DNA of 64,000 nucleotides from Enoplolaimus lenunculus (GCA_030248215.1 JASANG010003458.1:1-64000); one strand, 5' to 3'; numbered from the stretch's first letter, positions 29,701-39,894 are shown. A program made the numbers and translations. Notes: generated from the sequence alone by a model not told the origin.

Positions 29701-32065
29701 GCTATTTCGCAAACTTCGACTCTGGTTACTTGATGTACTACATATATATGCCGTAACCCAATGCATAATTCATCCCAATTTCGAATATTGGGCTGGCCGA
29801 ATTCCGTATTGCTGCTGCAAGTTGGCGCCTTGTGATTGGTTACTACCGTAACACCATACTCAAATACTACATATTAGCTGATGCGAATACATCAGGCATC
29901 ATTCCGTCTTGGGTTGTTAGCCCGAGCCGTACATAATTCCGCTTAGGACTGGCCCAATTCGGAATTGGGCTGAATTACGACGTGGGATACGACATATACA
30001 CCGCAAAATAGATGCTACGCACTGTTGAGTATACTTCTCCAGGTAACAAAACAATACGATATGTAGATTCTAGGAAATCTGTAGTAAATTAATATAAATA
30101 TCAATAGTTTACGTGCTGTATTTACTCTCATTATGGTAAGACCAATAATGCTTGCTCATGAGCGAAAGACCGTTGCTAGACGCAGAAAGCCAACAACGCC
30201 TAAGACGTTTTTTGAGCGATATCCCGTTTGGTCCGTCAAATGGAGAAGTAAACAAATTGACCGATTTTCGAACTGGATTTTACGGATGCTTGGAAGTGCA
30301 CTTAAAGTGGTATTCAAGGTTCGTCGGTAAAGAATAGTATAAGTCTTGTCAGGTGTATTACTAATTTAACCAGTTTTCATTCCAATGATTATGTAGGGTC
30401 GCAAACGGGACACGTACTGGTTTGTTCCATAAAACCTGGAGTTGTATTGTCAATTTTGTGTAGCATCTGTCATCAATAAAATAATGTATTATCTTAAAAT
30501 CAGCGAATGTGTAGTGAAAAGTGTGTCACATTGCGAAGGGCTTCCAAAATGCGATATCTGTTACAAACAACACGACAAATAGTAATTAAATATTATGCAT
30601 GTTTTTGTTAACTTAAAAGTGAGAAAAAAGCAATAATTAATTATCCTCATTGAGACAGTACTTACAGCTGTGGTATTTGAATATTATGCAAGTATTTGTG
30701 CTTGGTTTCTAATATCAGCACGTCGTGGGTTCGAGCGCCACCGCAAGTAAAAATGTTCGTAAAGAGCTCTGTTTATGGTGCTGCATTTTGTCTTAAAATT
30801 ACCTTTGCAATTAATAGTTTTGCGAGCATTTCTTTCAGGGCATATACCAGTATGTGACTAAACCTACCGATAATGCGACAATCTCAAGAACAGCACGACG
30901 GCTACGACATAGGAGCCACCGAGGTGGAGCGGTTGGAAATGGGCCAATCAAAACGATTTCGAATCAAGATAATCTTGGTTCACCTGCGTCAAAACGTAAA
31001 CAACGCCCATTTGAGCCGTACGAATCGTTGTTTACTCCTGCGCCTGGTGCAACATTGCCAATTTCCGCTTCACAGCGAAAAAAACTTCGAATGCGATCAA
31101 ATGAAACAATTTCAGATTATATGGAACGAATGGCGCATATGAGAAATAATGTAAGAGATGTCGGTATGAGTGATCAAAAAGTGCCAGAAGCCCAGGTCTC
31201 TCAGTCACGTTTGGTTATTGAAGAAATGGAAGGTACGGATAGTGAGACTGGTGAAAAATACGATTGGGAGTATGGTGTGAACGCCATACAGGGACCTGAC
31301 GAATATAGTGAAGAGCCGACTGGCATAGACGAAATGCAGCTTAGGGAGGAGGATGAAATTTGTGGAACGCAATTGCCAAATATTACTCGACGGGGAAAGG
31401 CCTTGGTTGGGGGTGGTGGACAACCGAAGAAAGCTTCGAAAGTTGGAGATTTGGACTCGGAATATGGTGCTAATGTCTTAAAACCGGAGTGTGAGCAAAG
31501 TTGTGGGGAGGGGCCACTGGTTCGATGTCCGGTTTGCAGCGATGTGATTGAGCAAATTGTGATGAATGCACATTTAGACGAACATTTTGATGCAATTGGT
31601 GGGTCCATGGCAGCTGAGCAGCTGGAAAGTGTAAGAGTCAAAAGTGAGTGTGTAGACGAAGTGGAGGTTATTACTCTGAGAGGGGAGCCTGAACTGAATA
31701 TGGATGAAATTGGACAGCATAGAGAACATAAGTTGGTAGGTATGGACAACGAACAAACTTGGGATACAAAATATGGTGGGTGCTCAGCTATGGCCGCTAA
31801 GGTTAATAACTGCTCTGCTGCGGGTATAGAAAGAGTTCGAGTTGATACCGATAAAAGCAACGAATCTGTATTGGAAGTTTCTGATTCGAAAAGTAATATT
31901 ATGCAGATTAGCGGTCATAATGAAACGTTGAAACTGGAAGAAAAGCAAGAGAGCGATTGTGAAATTCGACCAATTTATGACAGCGGTAAAGTTGAGTGTC
32001 CTATTTGTTGGATGGAAGTTCCTGTCTCGGATGTCAATGCGCATATTGACTTGTGTGTTTTGTAG
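20702..32065 (+). CDS. SPRTN: SPRTN (Spartan) DNA-dependent metalloprotease
   Basis: Eight exons: 20702-20847, 21062-21170, 25850-25894, 26212-26286, 26432-26533, 27166-27343, 27488-27717, 30839-32065 (stop). All GT-AG and in frame; about 703 residues against about 490 in human. SPRTN cleaves proteins crosslinked to DNA, acting at replication forks in the nucleus. The SprT domain starts DPNPDIYSLFTQYNDIYFYG and continues through RPRKDLVETLL. The 45-base exon 25850-25894 encodes HEMIHAYLFVTANNR, the HExxH zinc site; the next has GHGPEFVKHMNRIN, with the third ligand. Then HWWRCDGPC..RPPYFGFVKR and the zinc-binding part HQRNCGGSF. Exon 7 carries a PIP-like motif (KIDQFF) and the p97-binding SHP box FSGAGYVLG. 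Exon 8 has an acidic middle, a CPVC..HLDEH finger and a C-terminal UBZ4 (CPICWMEVPVSDVNAHIDLC). Nearest AATAAA is at 32648. Intron 7 could hide a further small exon. Confidence 0.93.
21212..22405 (+). repeat. 427-bp tandem array with tRNA-like heads, in SPRTN intron 2
   Basis: Nearly three copies of one unit with a strict 427-bp period: the word GAGGC-GCGTGGCTCAGTGG falls at 21401, 21828 and 22255. Each carries an A box (TGGCTCAGTGGATAGC) and B box (GAGTTCGAAACC) about 78 bp long at 21402-21480, 21829-21907 and 22256-22333. The second parts (CATGCGGATGCATGGAGGCA to TATAATGTCGAGGTTC) are almost identical. The array begins 42 bases after the exon 2 donor. It looks like a tRNA-derived SINE that has become a short satellite. 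The 61- to 115-codon open frames in it repeat with the period and are not genes. Confidence 0.85.
22510..22602 (+). pseudogene. 30-codon remnant, transposase-like N-terminus
   Basis: Encodes MSTQRNIKSYFAECPPQKK then stops after 30 codons. Short basic N-termini with a motif like QxxIxxYF occur at the start of some DNA-transposon and zinc-finger proteins; the match to the PCNA-binding PIP box (Q-x-x-I-x-x-Y-F) is exact. There is no further transposase sequence. It could be chance, so the call is tentative. Confidence 0.3.
22612..22775 (+). repeat. G-rich island in SPRTN intron 2
   Basis: Runs of GGGGGG repeat at short intervals on the plus strand (GGCTGGGGGGCATTTTGCTG and similar), with a C-rich block at 22746-22770. 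This is sharply different from the AT-rich surroundings. It has the pattern expected of G-quadruplexes in the sense transcript. It may be a diverged tandem repeat of a GCTGGGGGGC-AAAATT unit. Confidence 0.75.
24211..24434 (+). repeat. 224-bp segment, first copy of an exact duplication
   Basis: The 3' end of the family J element. By eye it is identical, base for base, to 24792-25015. The 357 bases between contain (ATT)n, unique AT-rich sequence and a truncated family H element. Confidence 0.85.
24648..24787. mobile_element. Family H element, truncated
   Basis: Left end GGTGGACCCGTAGCCAGAGC is present; the right terminus is missing, cut at the border of the duplicated 224-bp segment. Confidence 0.55.
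24792..25015 (+). repeat. 224-bp segment, second copy of an exact duplication
   Basis: Identical by eye to 24211-24434. Its right end is followed by family G sequence, while the first copy is followed by (ATT)n, so this second tail is the one that matches the original insertion border. Confidence 0.85.
25154..25584. mobile_element. Family I hAT-type MITE nested in family G
   Basis: Ends TAGGTATGTTGCGATACC and CTAATCTGCACATCCGTA; interior of CGATGCCGATGCC words. Flanks TAAATAAT (25146-25153) and TAAAATAA (from 25585) are a near-match to an 8-bp duplication. More diverged from the TIR consensus than the copy at 15161-15575, so probably older. Confidence 0.75.
26597..26801 (+). mobile_element. 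Family J element, short deleted copy, in SPRTN intron 5
   Basis: Has the same start (TGAGCAAAGCGAATCTCCTA) and the same end (TAGTCCCACTACGACTGG) as the 23.4-kb copy, but only about 205 bp because the central repeats are missing. It sits inside an ATT-rich stretch between T and T. Confidence 0.75.
26802..26878. repeat. (ATT)n microsatellite
   Basis: Imperfect TTA/TTG repeats starting directly at the 3' end of the family J element. The first J copy (24433 on) is also followed by TTATTATTATTA, so the microsatellite may grow from the element end or the element may prefer such targets. Confidence 0.85.
27748..27873. repeat. 63-bp direct duplication in SPRTN intron 7
   Basis: TTTTTAGTCAAAGAACTGGT through ATTTTACGGTGTCCGAA occurs twice in tandem with one or two differences, starting 30 bases after the exon 7 donor. 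Confidence 0.85.
28497..28822. repeat. 81-bp tandem repeat (four copies) in SPRTN intron 7
   Basis: Unit containing GTTATGACAATGGCTCACAT and ACTTTAAGTATAAATCAAAA, repeated four times with a few percent divergence; the period is about 81 bp. A 70-codon open frame in it (28612-28824) simply reads through the repeat. Confidence 0.85.
30158..30337 (+). CDS. Possible 59-residue protein gene nested in SPRTN intron 7
   Basis: ATG AGC start to TAG, encoding MSERPLLDAESQQRLRRFLS through VNKLTDFRTGFYGCLEVHLK to VGKE. The composition (charged N-terminal helix, mixed C-terminal half, few low-complexity runs) resembles a real protein more than other open frames in the intron. An AATAAA signal follows at 30475-30480. 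No membrane segment, signal peptide or family recognised. A donor-like GTAAAG lies near the stop, so it may instead be an exon. An overlapping frame (30133-30330) is a rival but is lysine/arginine-rich and less convincing. Confidence 0.4.
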   Translation: MSERPLLDAESQQRLRRFLSDIPFGPSNGEVNKLTDFRTGFYGCLEVHLKWYSRFVGKE

Positions 32066-32247
32066 CTTGTTCTGTTTCGGAGCATGAGAGTGTATGAAAG
32101 GTTAGTTTTATGTGATGGTTTTATCTGGTGCTCCTATAAATTCGGTTTAATTTGACCATTTTTCGACGTTTTATTTAGGTTTTACGATTTCTGGCTCTGT
32201 GTTGTGTACTGAGAGCATCGTTAGCGACATAAGTGCATATGTAGGGC

Positions 32248-32601
32248 AGGATGCAACCGGAATTCCGATCGCGATTTGAATTCCGATTCAAAACGAGTTC
32301 TGATTCCGATTGCACCATCAATTGGAATTGGAATTTTGAAATTTAAATGTTAATCCTACTTGTTGTGATACGTTGCATAAAATTCTGTATCGTCAATAGT
32401 TTAACTTTACAGAACCAAAAATCGTCACCAATTTATTTATGCGACGACTTTGAAAATTGCTGTCAGCCAACTAACACCTTAAATCAGTATTATATTTGTT
32501 AATACAAATTATCCGTGCAGTCACAAAATTTCTAGTTTCAATTCCGATATAAATTTACTGTTTCGATTCCGGTATAATCCAGTCTTCTGCTTTGCACCCT
32601 G
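32248..32601 (+). mobile_element. Family G element, most complete copy
   Basis: Begins AGGATGCAACCGGAATTCCG and ends TTCTGCTTTGCACCCTGAT, so the two ends are roughly inverted (GGGTGCAA..). GGAATTCC / GATTCCGATT words dominate both arms, and TCACCAATTTATTTATGCG lies in the centre. It lies 180 bases past the SPRTN stop codon and so probably within its 3' UTR. Confidence 0.7.
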
Positions 32602-33334
32602 ATGTAGGGCCCTTTTCAAATTTTTTCTTTTAATTATGAGTTATTTTAATAAAATGATTCGTGGATTTACACTGACTGGTAAGTTGTTGAAATCCTGATG
32701 TGTATTCATACATCGCTTTGAAGGCGTCAAATATTTAATCAGTATTTCATACGATTAAACTTCACTGTTTAGTATTTCAGTTGCTGTTTATTCTAATATA
32801 CATAATTAAGCCATATTCCACGTTAAGGGACCTTGTTTTATCGCTTGATTGTGTATGTTTATTTTGATTTGACTTAAATTCATCATTATGGTGTCATCTA
32901 TTTTACTATATGAATATCACGCAACATTTTGGTTGTCGAATGTTACAGAAAAGTTTTAGGTTACTTTGTACATGGTGCTAGATACAGCTGAGAATGCGGT
33001 CTCTTGATGATATGGAAAAAGAAATATAAGTGATTGGCTGTGAAAACAAATTAAAATGTCGCGTAATCCATGTATTCTCACTGTATTGAAATACTGTTTC
33101 GTATGTAAAACAAAATATGTTTGACAACTAATGTAGTGTCATTGTGTTAGCTTTTAGACTAAGTTTGCTAAGGTTTAGGTTTGGGAATATGTTTATTCTT
33201 ACGCTGAGGCATTGAGTTAGAAATGTGTTTATACATTATTACGGCTCTTTATACGTTTGTCATGGTCTATATGATGTTCTTTTATACTTTAGTAAATGTA
33301 GCTGTTTAACATTTTTGAGCGATATCGTTGTTCT

Positions 33335-33985
33335 CATGGTACTACCGAAAGTGTACCTCCGGCTCCGACAGAAATTCGACCTTCGGCTCGGCTAGGATTT
33401 TGTCGGAGGTTCTGCTCTTAGTTTAATTTCCCCATAGGGATTTCACCCAACGGAAAGATAATCACTTGCCCACGGGAAAAACGGCGCTAAGAACTTATTT
33501 TAGTCACAGTTTGACTTTCCACATACGGATTTTGTCCCCCAAATACACAACTAGCTGGTGTATTTCTACGTAAAATTTGTCATCTCTGCGCTTCAGTTTA
33601 AGTTGGTAACTTCAGACAAATTGCTAGACGACAGGGTGCAACCAGAGGTGAAATATCGAAGCCGGAGGTCAACGAAACTTGCCGGAGCCGGTTGTGAGAC
33701 GAAATTTTAGGTAGTACAAATGGTTAATTAGTTAATTTTAGCCAATATCTGCATTATGTTGTTGAGTTGTTTGGTTTTACACTAATTTTCTGCGAACTTT
33801 CGGAAATTCTTGCCTGAAAATTGTGACAAAAGTAAAACGAAACGCGCGCTAAACAGATAAATTTTGCGAAATTATGCAAAATTTTACTACCGAAATTGCC
33901 GGAACCTCCGGCAAAAATTCTGCCTGTGATCCGTAGGCCGATTTTCTGCCTGAGCCGAAGGCAGACCTCCGGTTGTACTCTGTTA
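33335..33985 (-). repeat. Two family E (CCGGAGG) repeats
   Basis: A fragment at 33335-33420 (ACCTCCGGCTCCGACAGAAA) and a fuller copy at 33630-33985, which has GGGTGCAACCAGAGG at one end and GACCTCCGGTTGTACTCTG at the other, an inverted pair. The body (TGCAAAATTTTACTACCGAA) is shared with 2030-2290 and 13333-13640. The inverted GGGTGCAACC ends resemble those of family G. Confidence 0.6.
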
Positions 33986-34579
33986 GACGACAGTTATTAA
34001 CGACATAGCTATATAATGTAAAAAGCGATGGATTAATATTTAACCGCAAAAATGGCTTTCCTTTTAATAAGAGCAAGGTTAAACAATTGAAAAAAGAAAG
34101 CTACGCTCAGCGCTTCATTTATAAGCATTTGTTACTCTACACAACAACAGGTGAGGTTCGTGAGTCTGAAAGCACCGTTTCTGCCAAGCTGAGAAAAATG
34201 AAACTGAACTGGAAATTAATGCTAATTTTTTACTTTCTAAAGTATTTTGAACATTGAAAAGATTGAAACCTAAAAACATGGTTTTTAAAGTTCGACATTT
34301 TAATATTTTTTCAATTAATTTTTTTTATTAAAATTTGTTGTTTTTCGAGATGGTTAAACCAAGCACTTTGGCAGAAAGCTTACTAAACATGGTGCTAATA
34401 TTTCATGTTCTTTCTAAGAGGGAAAATGCTTATGGGCAAAATTCCAGTGGAGGAAAATTATATTATCACAGTCGGTTGAATTCTTCCGGGGAAACATACC
34501 AAGCTAGCAATCTGTCCATAATTTTTCTGGGAGGCGAAATCACAATGGGGGAAATTAAACTATAACACCGCACTTTATA

Positions 34580-35047
34580 TGCGGGGCTCATGTTATAACT
34601 GAGACAACCTGGAACACGTTTTGTTTATTAATACAATAACGCGCAACATTTTGTGCGCACGTCGATCTTCTGTCAAATTCAAAGAATTTGAAGTGTCTGC
34701 TGTCCTGATGTGACATTCACTGTTTGTACTGCTATATCATGTATATATTCAGAATATTGTAATTCTAAGTTAAGCAGTACCATATAGAGCTCTTCACGAA
34801 AATTTTGCTGTGGATACGGTGGGGCTCGAACCCACGACGTACGAATTACCGGGCCCTTGTAAAGATCAGGAGCGGAACGTTTTTCTGTGGGACTAGAATA
34901 GAGTAAGCTTAAGATTTAGACTATTTTTTCTTGGCTCTCAGGTTTAGGAATAGTCTTACGTTTTAGGCTTACGCTTAAGAATATGCTTATAATACTGTTC
35001 CGCTTTTGTTCTTTATATTGGTCCCCATTTATAACGTGAACACCGCA
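34580..35047. mobile_element. TGCGGGG-TIR element with nested family A copy
   Basis: Ends TGCGGGGCTCATGTTATAAC and TTATAACGTGAACACCGCA are inverted and match the 880-bp element at 47968-48847. Shared internal word ACACGTTTTGT. A family A element (34852-35024) has inserted close to the right end, and a tRNA-like B box (GGGGCTCGAACCCACGAC, inverse) lies just before it. Older than the 48-kb copy, judging by the ends. Confidence 0.65.
34852..35024 (+). mobile_element. Family A hexamer element, nested
   Basis: GGCCCTTGTAAAGATCAGGA at the left, TTGTTCTTTATATTGGTCC at the right; CTTAGG-type core. The only well-preserved family A copy between 14 and 43 kb. Confidence 0.7.
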
Positions 35048-37427
35048 TTTGGCATTAAAATTTTGCATGTTTCGTTTAAACATTTGGTTTTTTGATGAAA
35101 GAATTGCCGAGATTTCATAAAAAATCAGCGTAAAGCAAACGATCTAACACATTACAGATATTTGCTAAAATTAACAATTTAAACATCTTGTTAACTACTT
35201 GATTTCGCCTCTGCCTCCGGCAAGTTTTGCTGACCTCAGGCTCCTGTATTTTGCACTTCCGCTGGCACTCCAAAAGGTCAAAGTAACTTTCATTACTTCG
35301 GAGTATCTCAGTTGGCTACGAGACGCCCAGTCGCCTTTGCCTTTCGTTCGCGTTTGCAATCACGATTACCATGTTGTTTGCCTGTGATCGCATTCTAAAT
35401 GATTACTAATTAGTATACAGCTCGCAAAAATAAGCTAGAAAAAGTTTATTTTTTAAATATGTCATACTTTACCATAATAATTGATACAAACATGGGCTTT
35501 CTCACATACTGCTAAAGTCTGCTGCGAAATGAACAGTTTTCAACAGTATATTAATAAACATGTTTTAAAGCTCATTACTTGTTCATGAATTATTCAAAGA
35601 TCCCGAATAAACACCCACAAATGAGTACAATAGTGACTCGAATAACAGTGCGAGACTGATAGTTATTTTGCATTTCCAAAGAATACCCCTGTTTTTCGGT
35701 TACGGATTACTATTTAACTTTAGTGCACCCCATGTAAGCTACATCCAACGCCCTTCGTTTTTATATTATATGATTCACTCAGAAACATATTTTGTTGATT
35801 GCTATTCGCCATTCACAAGGCTTCACAAACTGACAACACCTCCTGGTGATAGGTTCTGCTCAAGCTCAAAAATACTGGCCCAGTATTGGAGAACGTTCAG
35901 GCAAATGCAATTCTTCTTTGCTGCATCCCGAGGCACTTATCAGGGTGCCAAACGAAACTAAATTCATTCTAAATCGGAATCAGAAGTAGAGATTTTCAGA
36001 CCCCTACTACTCCCACATTGCAAGTCTTATGATAGATAATTTCTGTCCAAGATTGCAAAATATTGTTTTAGTGGGTTCTTATGTGCTGGTTATGTATTAC
36101 AGAGTTCACGTTATCATGTTATCCATGGTTAAAAATAGCGGAACTATTAAATAAAAAGTATTTGATAGCCTGCAATCGGAACTCAATTTTTAACAAAATG
36201 CCAACCAGAATCGAAATTTCAGTTGTATCCAGGCTCTGATCCTTCAAAAGCAACACGCTCACTAAAAGTAGACACGACATTCGCCTCTCGTCAGCAAATC
36301 TTGAAAAATAAAATGGTGATGATGACAATCACCAGTTTCTAATTCGGTTGTTCCATCAACCACACACCGCGTTCAGCCGCCACAATGCTTCTAAAACATA
36401 AATAATTGCTTTATTTTATCAATAAAACGACAGTTATTAAAGCTCGCTAAACCTTTTATTCAACAGGCGCGACGCACCTAAATGTTTCGACACCTACAAA
36501 AGCAACAGACAATCTAGATGGGTAGTAAAAGCTACATTATCAATTTATCTTCAAAAATTTTTGTGAAACTCGATACTTTAAAAACTTTTCAACGTATCAA
36601 ACAATTTAAACGCAAAATATATACAGTCAATAATGAAGGAGTAAAGCGCCAACATAAATATCCAGCAGTAAATACATAGATATTGAAAAGGAAGAATTAT
36701 AAAGGTTAGGTACGATGTAGCACCAAAAACTGTATCAATATGTTCAAAAACTACGTATATACAAAACCTAATAATTTCACAATATTTATACTTTGCAAGT
36801 TAGTTTGATCCAACATCTTTTGCCCAAGTATTTTATATTCAAATTTTTCAACTCCAATACAGTACGTATATGAATTGTATATTCCGCAATTAAAACGTAT
36901 TGTTCAAAAATGTTATTAAAACCGCTTTAAACTGAACGCAAAACAAGTTACGCAACAATTACTGTTCAGCGCAGAAACCCGGGCTAGCATAAATATATAG
37001 TAAGGCAAGTATGCCTGAAAATGAATCGCTTACTTTGAACATTCTCAACAAACAAAACATTGTTGACGGTCATTGAATAAAGTCACGTATCAGAAATCAC
37101 GCCTCAAGCCTGAAAACAAAACATCAACAATGATATAAAACCTAACGTTCTTAGTAGCCCGGCTTGAGTTCTGGTATACGTAATATATAACACACACTAT
37201 ATGATGCATGCATAAAGATACTTCCTAACATATGACAGGCTCCATAAATATCTGAATAATAAGCTGAACAAAGTGTTAGATATATACCTTATAACTGAAC
37301 CACAGCGCTGCATATCATTAAAATCAACGTTAACGTAACCTCAACTACTAACAATCCCATTCGGTTTGAAAGTCTAGTGTGATATCCAAAGCACTCTTAA
37401 AAGGTATTTTTACACCATGTTTGCCGC

Positions 37428-37709
37428 TTACTCTGCTAATTTCAGCTTTAAGGTTTCGACAGTCTGAGTGGCGAGCGCCATGCGATTTTGGTGTGACTGT
37501 GCTGTTTCTTTTAACATTTCTTCGCGCTGTTTACGGCGAAATGTTGAATAATACGATATTCCGTTGATCTCAAGATGTAATTTAATTAGTTCCATGGTAA
37601 ACCCAACGCTGAATCCAACATTACACGCGATTAATGTGAACGGAATTCGACGATAATACCGCATAAATGTTGCGTATGGCGAAACATGAACCTCCTGGCG
37701 AGGTAGCAT
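37428..37709 (-). CDS. SMIM4/UQCC5-like small mitochondrial membrane protein
   Basis: A single-exon frame of 93 codons. The segment GFTMELIKLHLEINGISYY followed by STFRRKQREEM aligns well with the mammalian SMIM4 (UQCC5) pattern GGTMEWIMIKV..ETFYDVYRRKASER, including the TME turn at the end of the membrane helix and the basic tail. The helix is about residues 22-45 (PFTLIACNVGFSVGFTMELI). SMIM4 is an inner-membrane assembly factor of respiratory complex III. The human protein is about 70 residues; the extra length here is at both ends (N-terminal MLPRQEVHVSPYATF, C-terminal helix rich in K/E/Q). The match rests on memory of a short family, so other small mitochondrial proteins remain possible. 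A weak acceptor-like string (TAGATTACAG) lies 36 bases upstream of the ATG. Confidence 0.6.
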   Translation of the reverse strand: MLPRQEVHVSPYATFMRYYRRIPFTLIACNVGFSVGFTMELIKLHLEINGISYYSTFRRKQREEMLKETAQSHQNRMALATQTVETLKLKLAE

Positions 37710-38381
37710 ATTATTTAAATTTCAACAACAAATATGTATGTACTGTAATCTACAAATGTGCTTGATAACTAATGAATGATTTTCAACAAGCTTGATAGTC
37801 AGCGCAAGGACAATCACAATACAATATTTTTCCGTTTTCTACAAATTTTCAACATATCCCACTAACAGTTCAGTTCAACAAATACGGGATGCATTATTAG
37901 AACGCGTTTGTAGCTTAACAATGCACAAATGTTTTCCAACGAAATTCTTGCTATAACACTGCTAGACCACATAAACACTGTAGCTACGTTATTTCGGCGT
38001 TTAGAAGAATACACTCCTGTATCAGATTTGACAAACAAATTAATCTGCAAAGATAGTTCCTGTTATTGTACAGTTTTCGCTGTACTTGCAACAATACTTG
38101 ACCGTACTTTATGTTCACCCGCTTTGTAGATCTTTGTCTAAGCACGTGTATATAATAAACTACTCCTGGGTAAGAACCCATGTCATTTTCAGGAACTCTG
38201 TAGGAAGGCGTTTATATTTAGAACTTGCCTTTTTGCAGAGTTCAAGGACAACACAGACATCCTGCGTAGAGGGTCTCATATGTCGCTACACTCACAGAAC
38301 ACACTGCATAATATGTCCTTATGCGCGCATTATTACGTGGATTATCCATTATTGATAGTGCATGTAAGCAGACATGATTAA

Positions 38382-38590
38382 GGTCCAATTCGGCTGTTAA
38401 GTCGAAATTTATGTTGACTTGTTTGCTTTATGTCAAATCAGGGCAAATTAATAAAAATTTCTGAGTGTCAGGATGAATTCAAAGATGATTGAAAGTTCGA
38501 TTTCGGCTTTTGGGTCGACATTTATGTTTAAATTGTTTGCTTTATGTCAAGTCAGGGCAAATTAACAAAAAATTTTTGTTGCCAGATTAG
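38382..38590. repeat. Tandem duplication of about 115 bp
   Basis: The word GTTTGCTTTATGTCAA followed by TCAGGGCAAATTAA occurs twice, with TTCGGCT and GTCGA(A/C)ATTTATGTT upstream each time. Confidence 0.75.
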
Positions 38591-39299
38591 TCGATGTTAC
38601 CGGTTGACCGGCCCATACCGCTTTTCCGCCGGATATTGTAAAGCTTAAACATTCAAACCAATTTTTTTTGCGAGCTAGATTTTATGTACGTCTAGTCGCA
38701 GTTAATAAGCTTTATCCTTACGCTGAAACTTTAGACATAGGCTTGCGCTTTTGGCTCATGAATATGCTTACTAAAAGTGATTACTAATTGTACAACGCTC
38801 AAAGCACAACACAGTGGCTCGGTGTCCAGCGCGGTTGAACGCAAGCTTTCAGATTTGTTTTAAGTTCACAAACAGTTTTCAATTTAAAACATTTGGAGCT
38901 GGAACGGAACGAATTGCATTGTATGTGAAATTTACATTTTTTGCCGTTCATGCTCAAAGCAGTTTTCGAAATAGTTCACAGCTCGTTTCTACTGCATCAA
39001 AAGCGGGTAGTTTTAGATAAACCTACAGAAGCAAGAATTATGCCACTTTCCGATTTGCGCAACCTATTAAAACAGACCGTCATCTAAACGTTTGGGCTTC
39101 AATTAAACAAGTGGCTAACTTAACTTAGCATAGATTTCATTGCCGAAGAAAGCGTTTTTAATTTTAAAACGTGTGACATTGGAGCAACAAAATTCAATTT
39201 GAACTGCCTTTGCGTATTTCAAATGTATTGAGTTTCGTGTTAGCACTGACAGCACGCAAGAATTTAAAAGGAGTAAGATCTTCATCTAATCAACTAAAC

Positions 39300-39591
39300 A
39301 TTGCGAGTTGGTTTATTCCGCCTCTAAGTACTCACTTATAACAAAAACTCAGACTAATTAATTATTCAACTATCAGGATACCATCCAGTATCCAGAGTTG
39401 ATTAACAACTCAGAATATCGTCCTGATTGAATTAATCAACTCAGTGTAAAGTTCATGATGCGAGTTAAAATCGTGAGTTAATGTTTCTCCTCACAGTCTG
39501 AGTTTATGCTTAAAAACAAACTCTCAAGACTGAGCTGAATTATATAGGCCACTCTGTCGAGTTAAAATTCAACTCACTGAAATTTTACAGG
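39300..39591. mobile_element. Family C MITE, diverged
   Basis: Interior GAGTTGATTAACAACTCAGA words and a right end CACTGAAATTTTACAG. First family C copy after a gap of about 28 kb. Confidence 0.6.
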
Positions 39592-39894
39592 TCTAAAGTA
39601 TACTATATCTACTAATGATTCCGTGGAGAGACTTCGCTATACATCATCTCCTATTCGAAATTTGGTGACCAACAACACATGATACACCAACAGGTAAATT
39701 GCTTTATATATACCTTTTAGAATGATTTTCCCTGAATCAGTCTCTATATCAATTCCAGTATACCAATCTGTTTACATATATCATAGACATGCTGTGTATC
39801 CAATAGAAACCAGAGATGCTTTTGTGTCTATTGCTAAACATTTGCCATCAGGTTTAGGTTTATAATTTGGCAATTCCATCATTCAATAAAAACG

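Larger units (their letters stand above)
32066..37427. other. Intergenic region between SPRTN and the SMIM4-like gene
   Basis: Holds the SPRTN 3' flank, a family G copy (32248-32601), AATAAA at 32648-32653, a degenerate family A remnant (about 33150-33260), family E pieces (33335-33420, 33630-33985, 35095-35250), a split TIR element with a nested family A copy (34580-35047) and a family F fragment (about 35630-35730). From 35740 to 37427 I see no recognised repeat or exon; part is likely to be the 3' UTR of the SMIM4-like gene. Confidence 0.5.

Noticed and set aside
31201-31860. 219-codon minus-strand frame
   Set aside because: Antisense shadow of the last SPRTN exon; serine-rich composition follows from the sense codons.
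38814-39020. 68-codon frame as a gene exon
   Set aside because: No family match, no convincing acceptor/donor pair in phase, and F/S/T-rich composition; left as unassigned.
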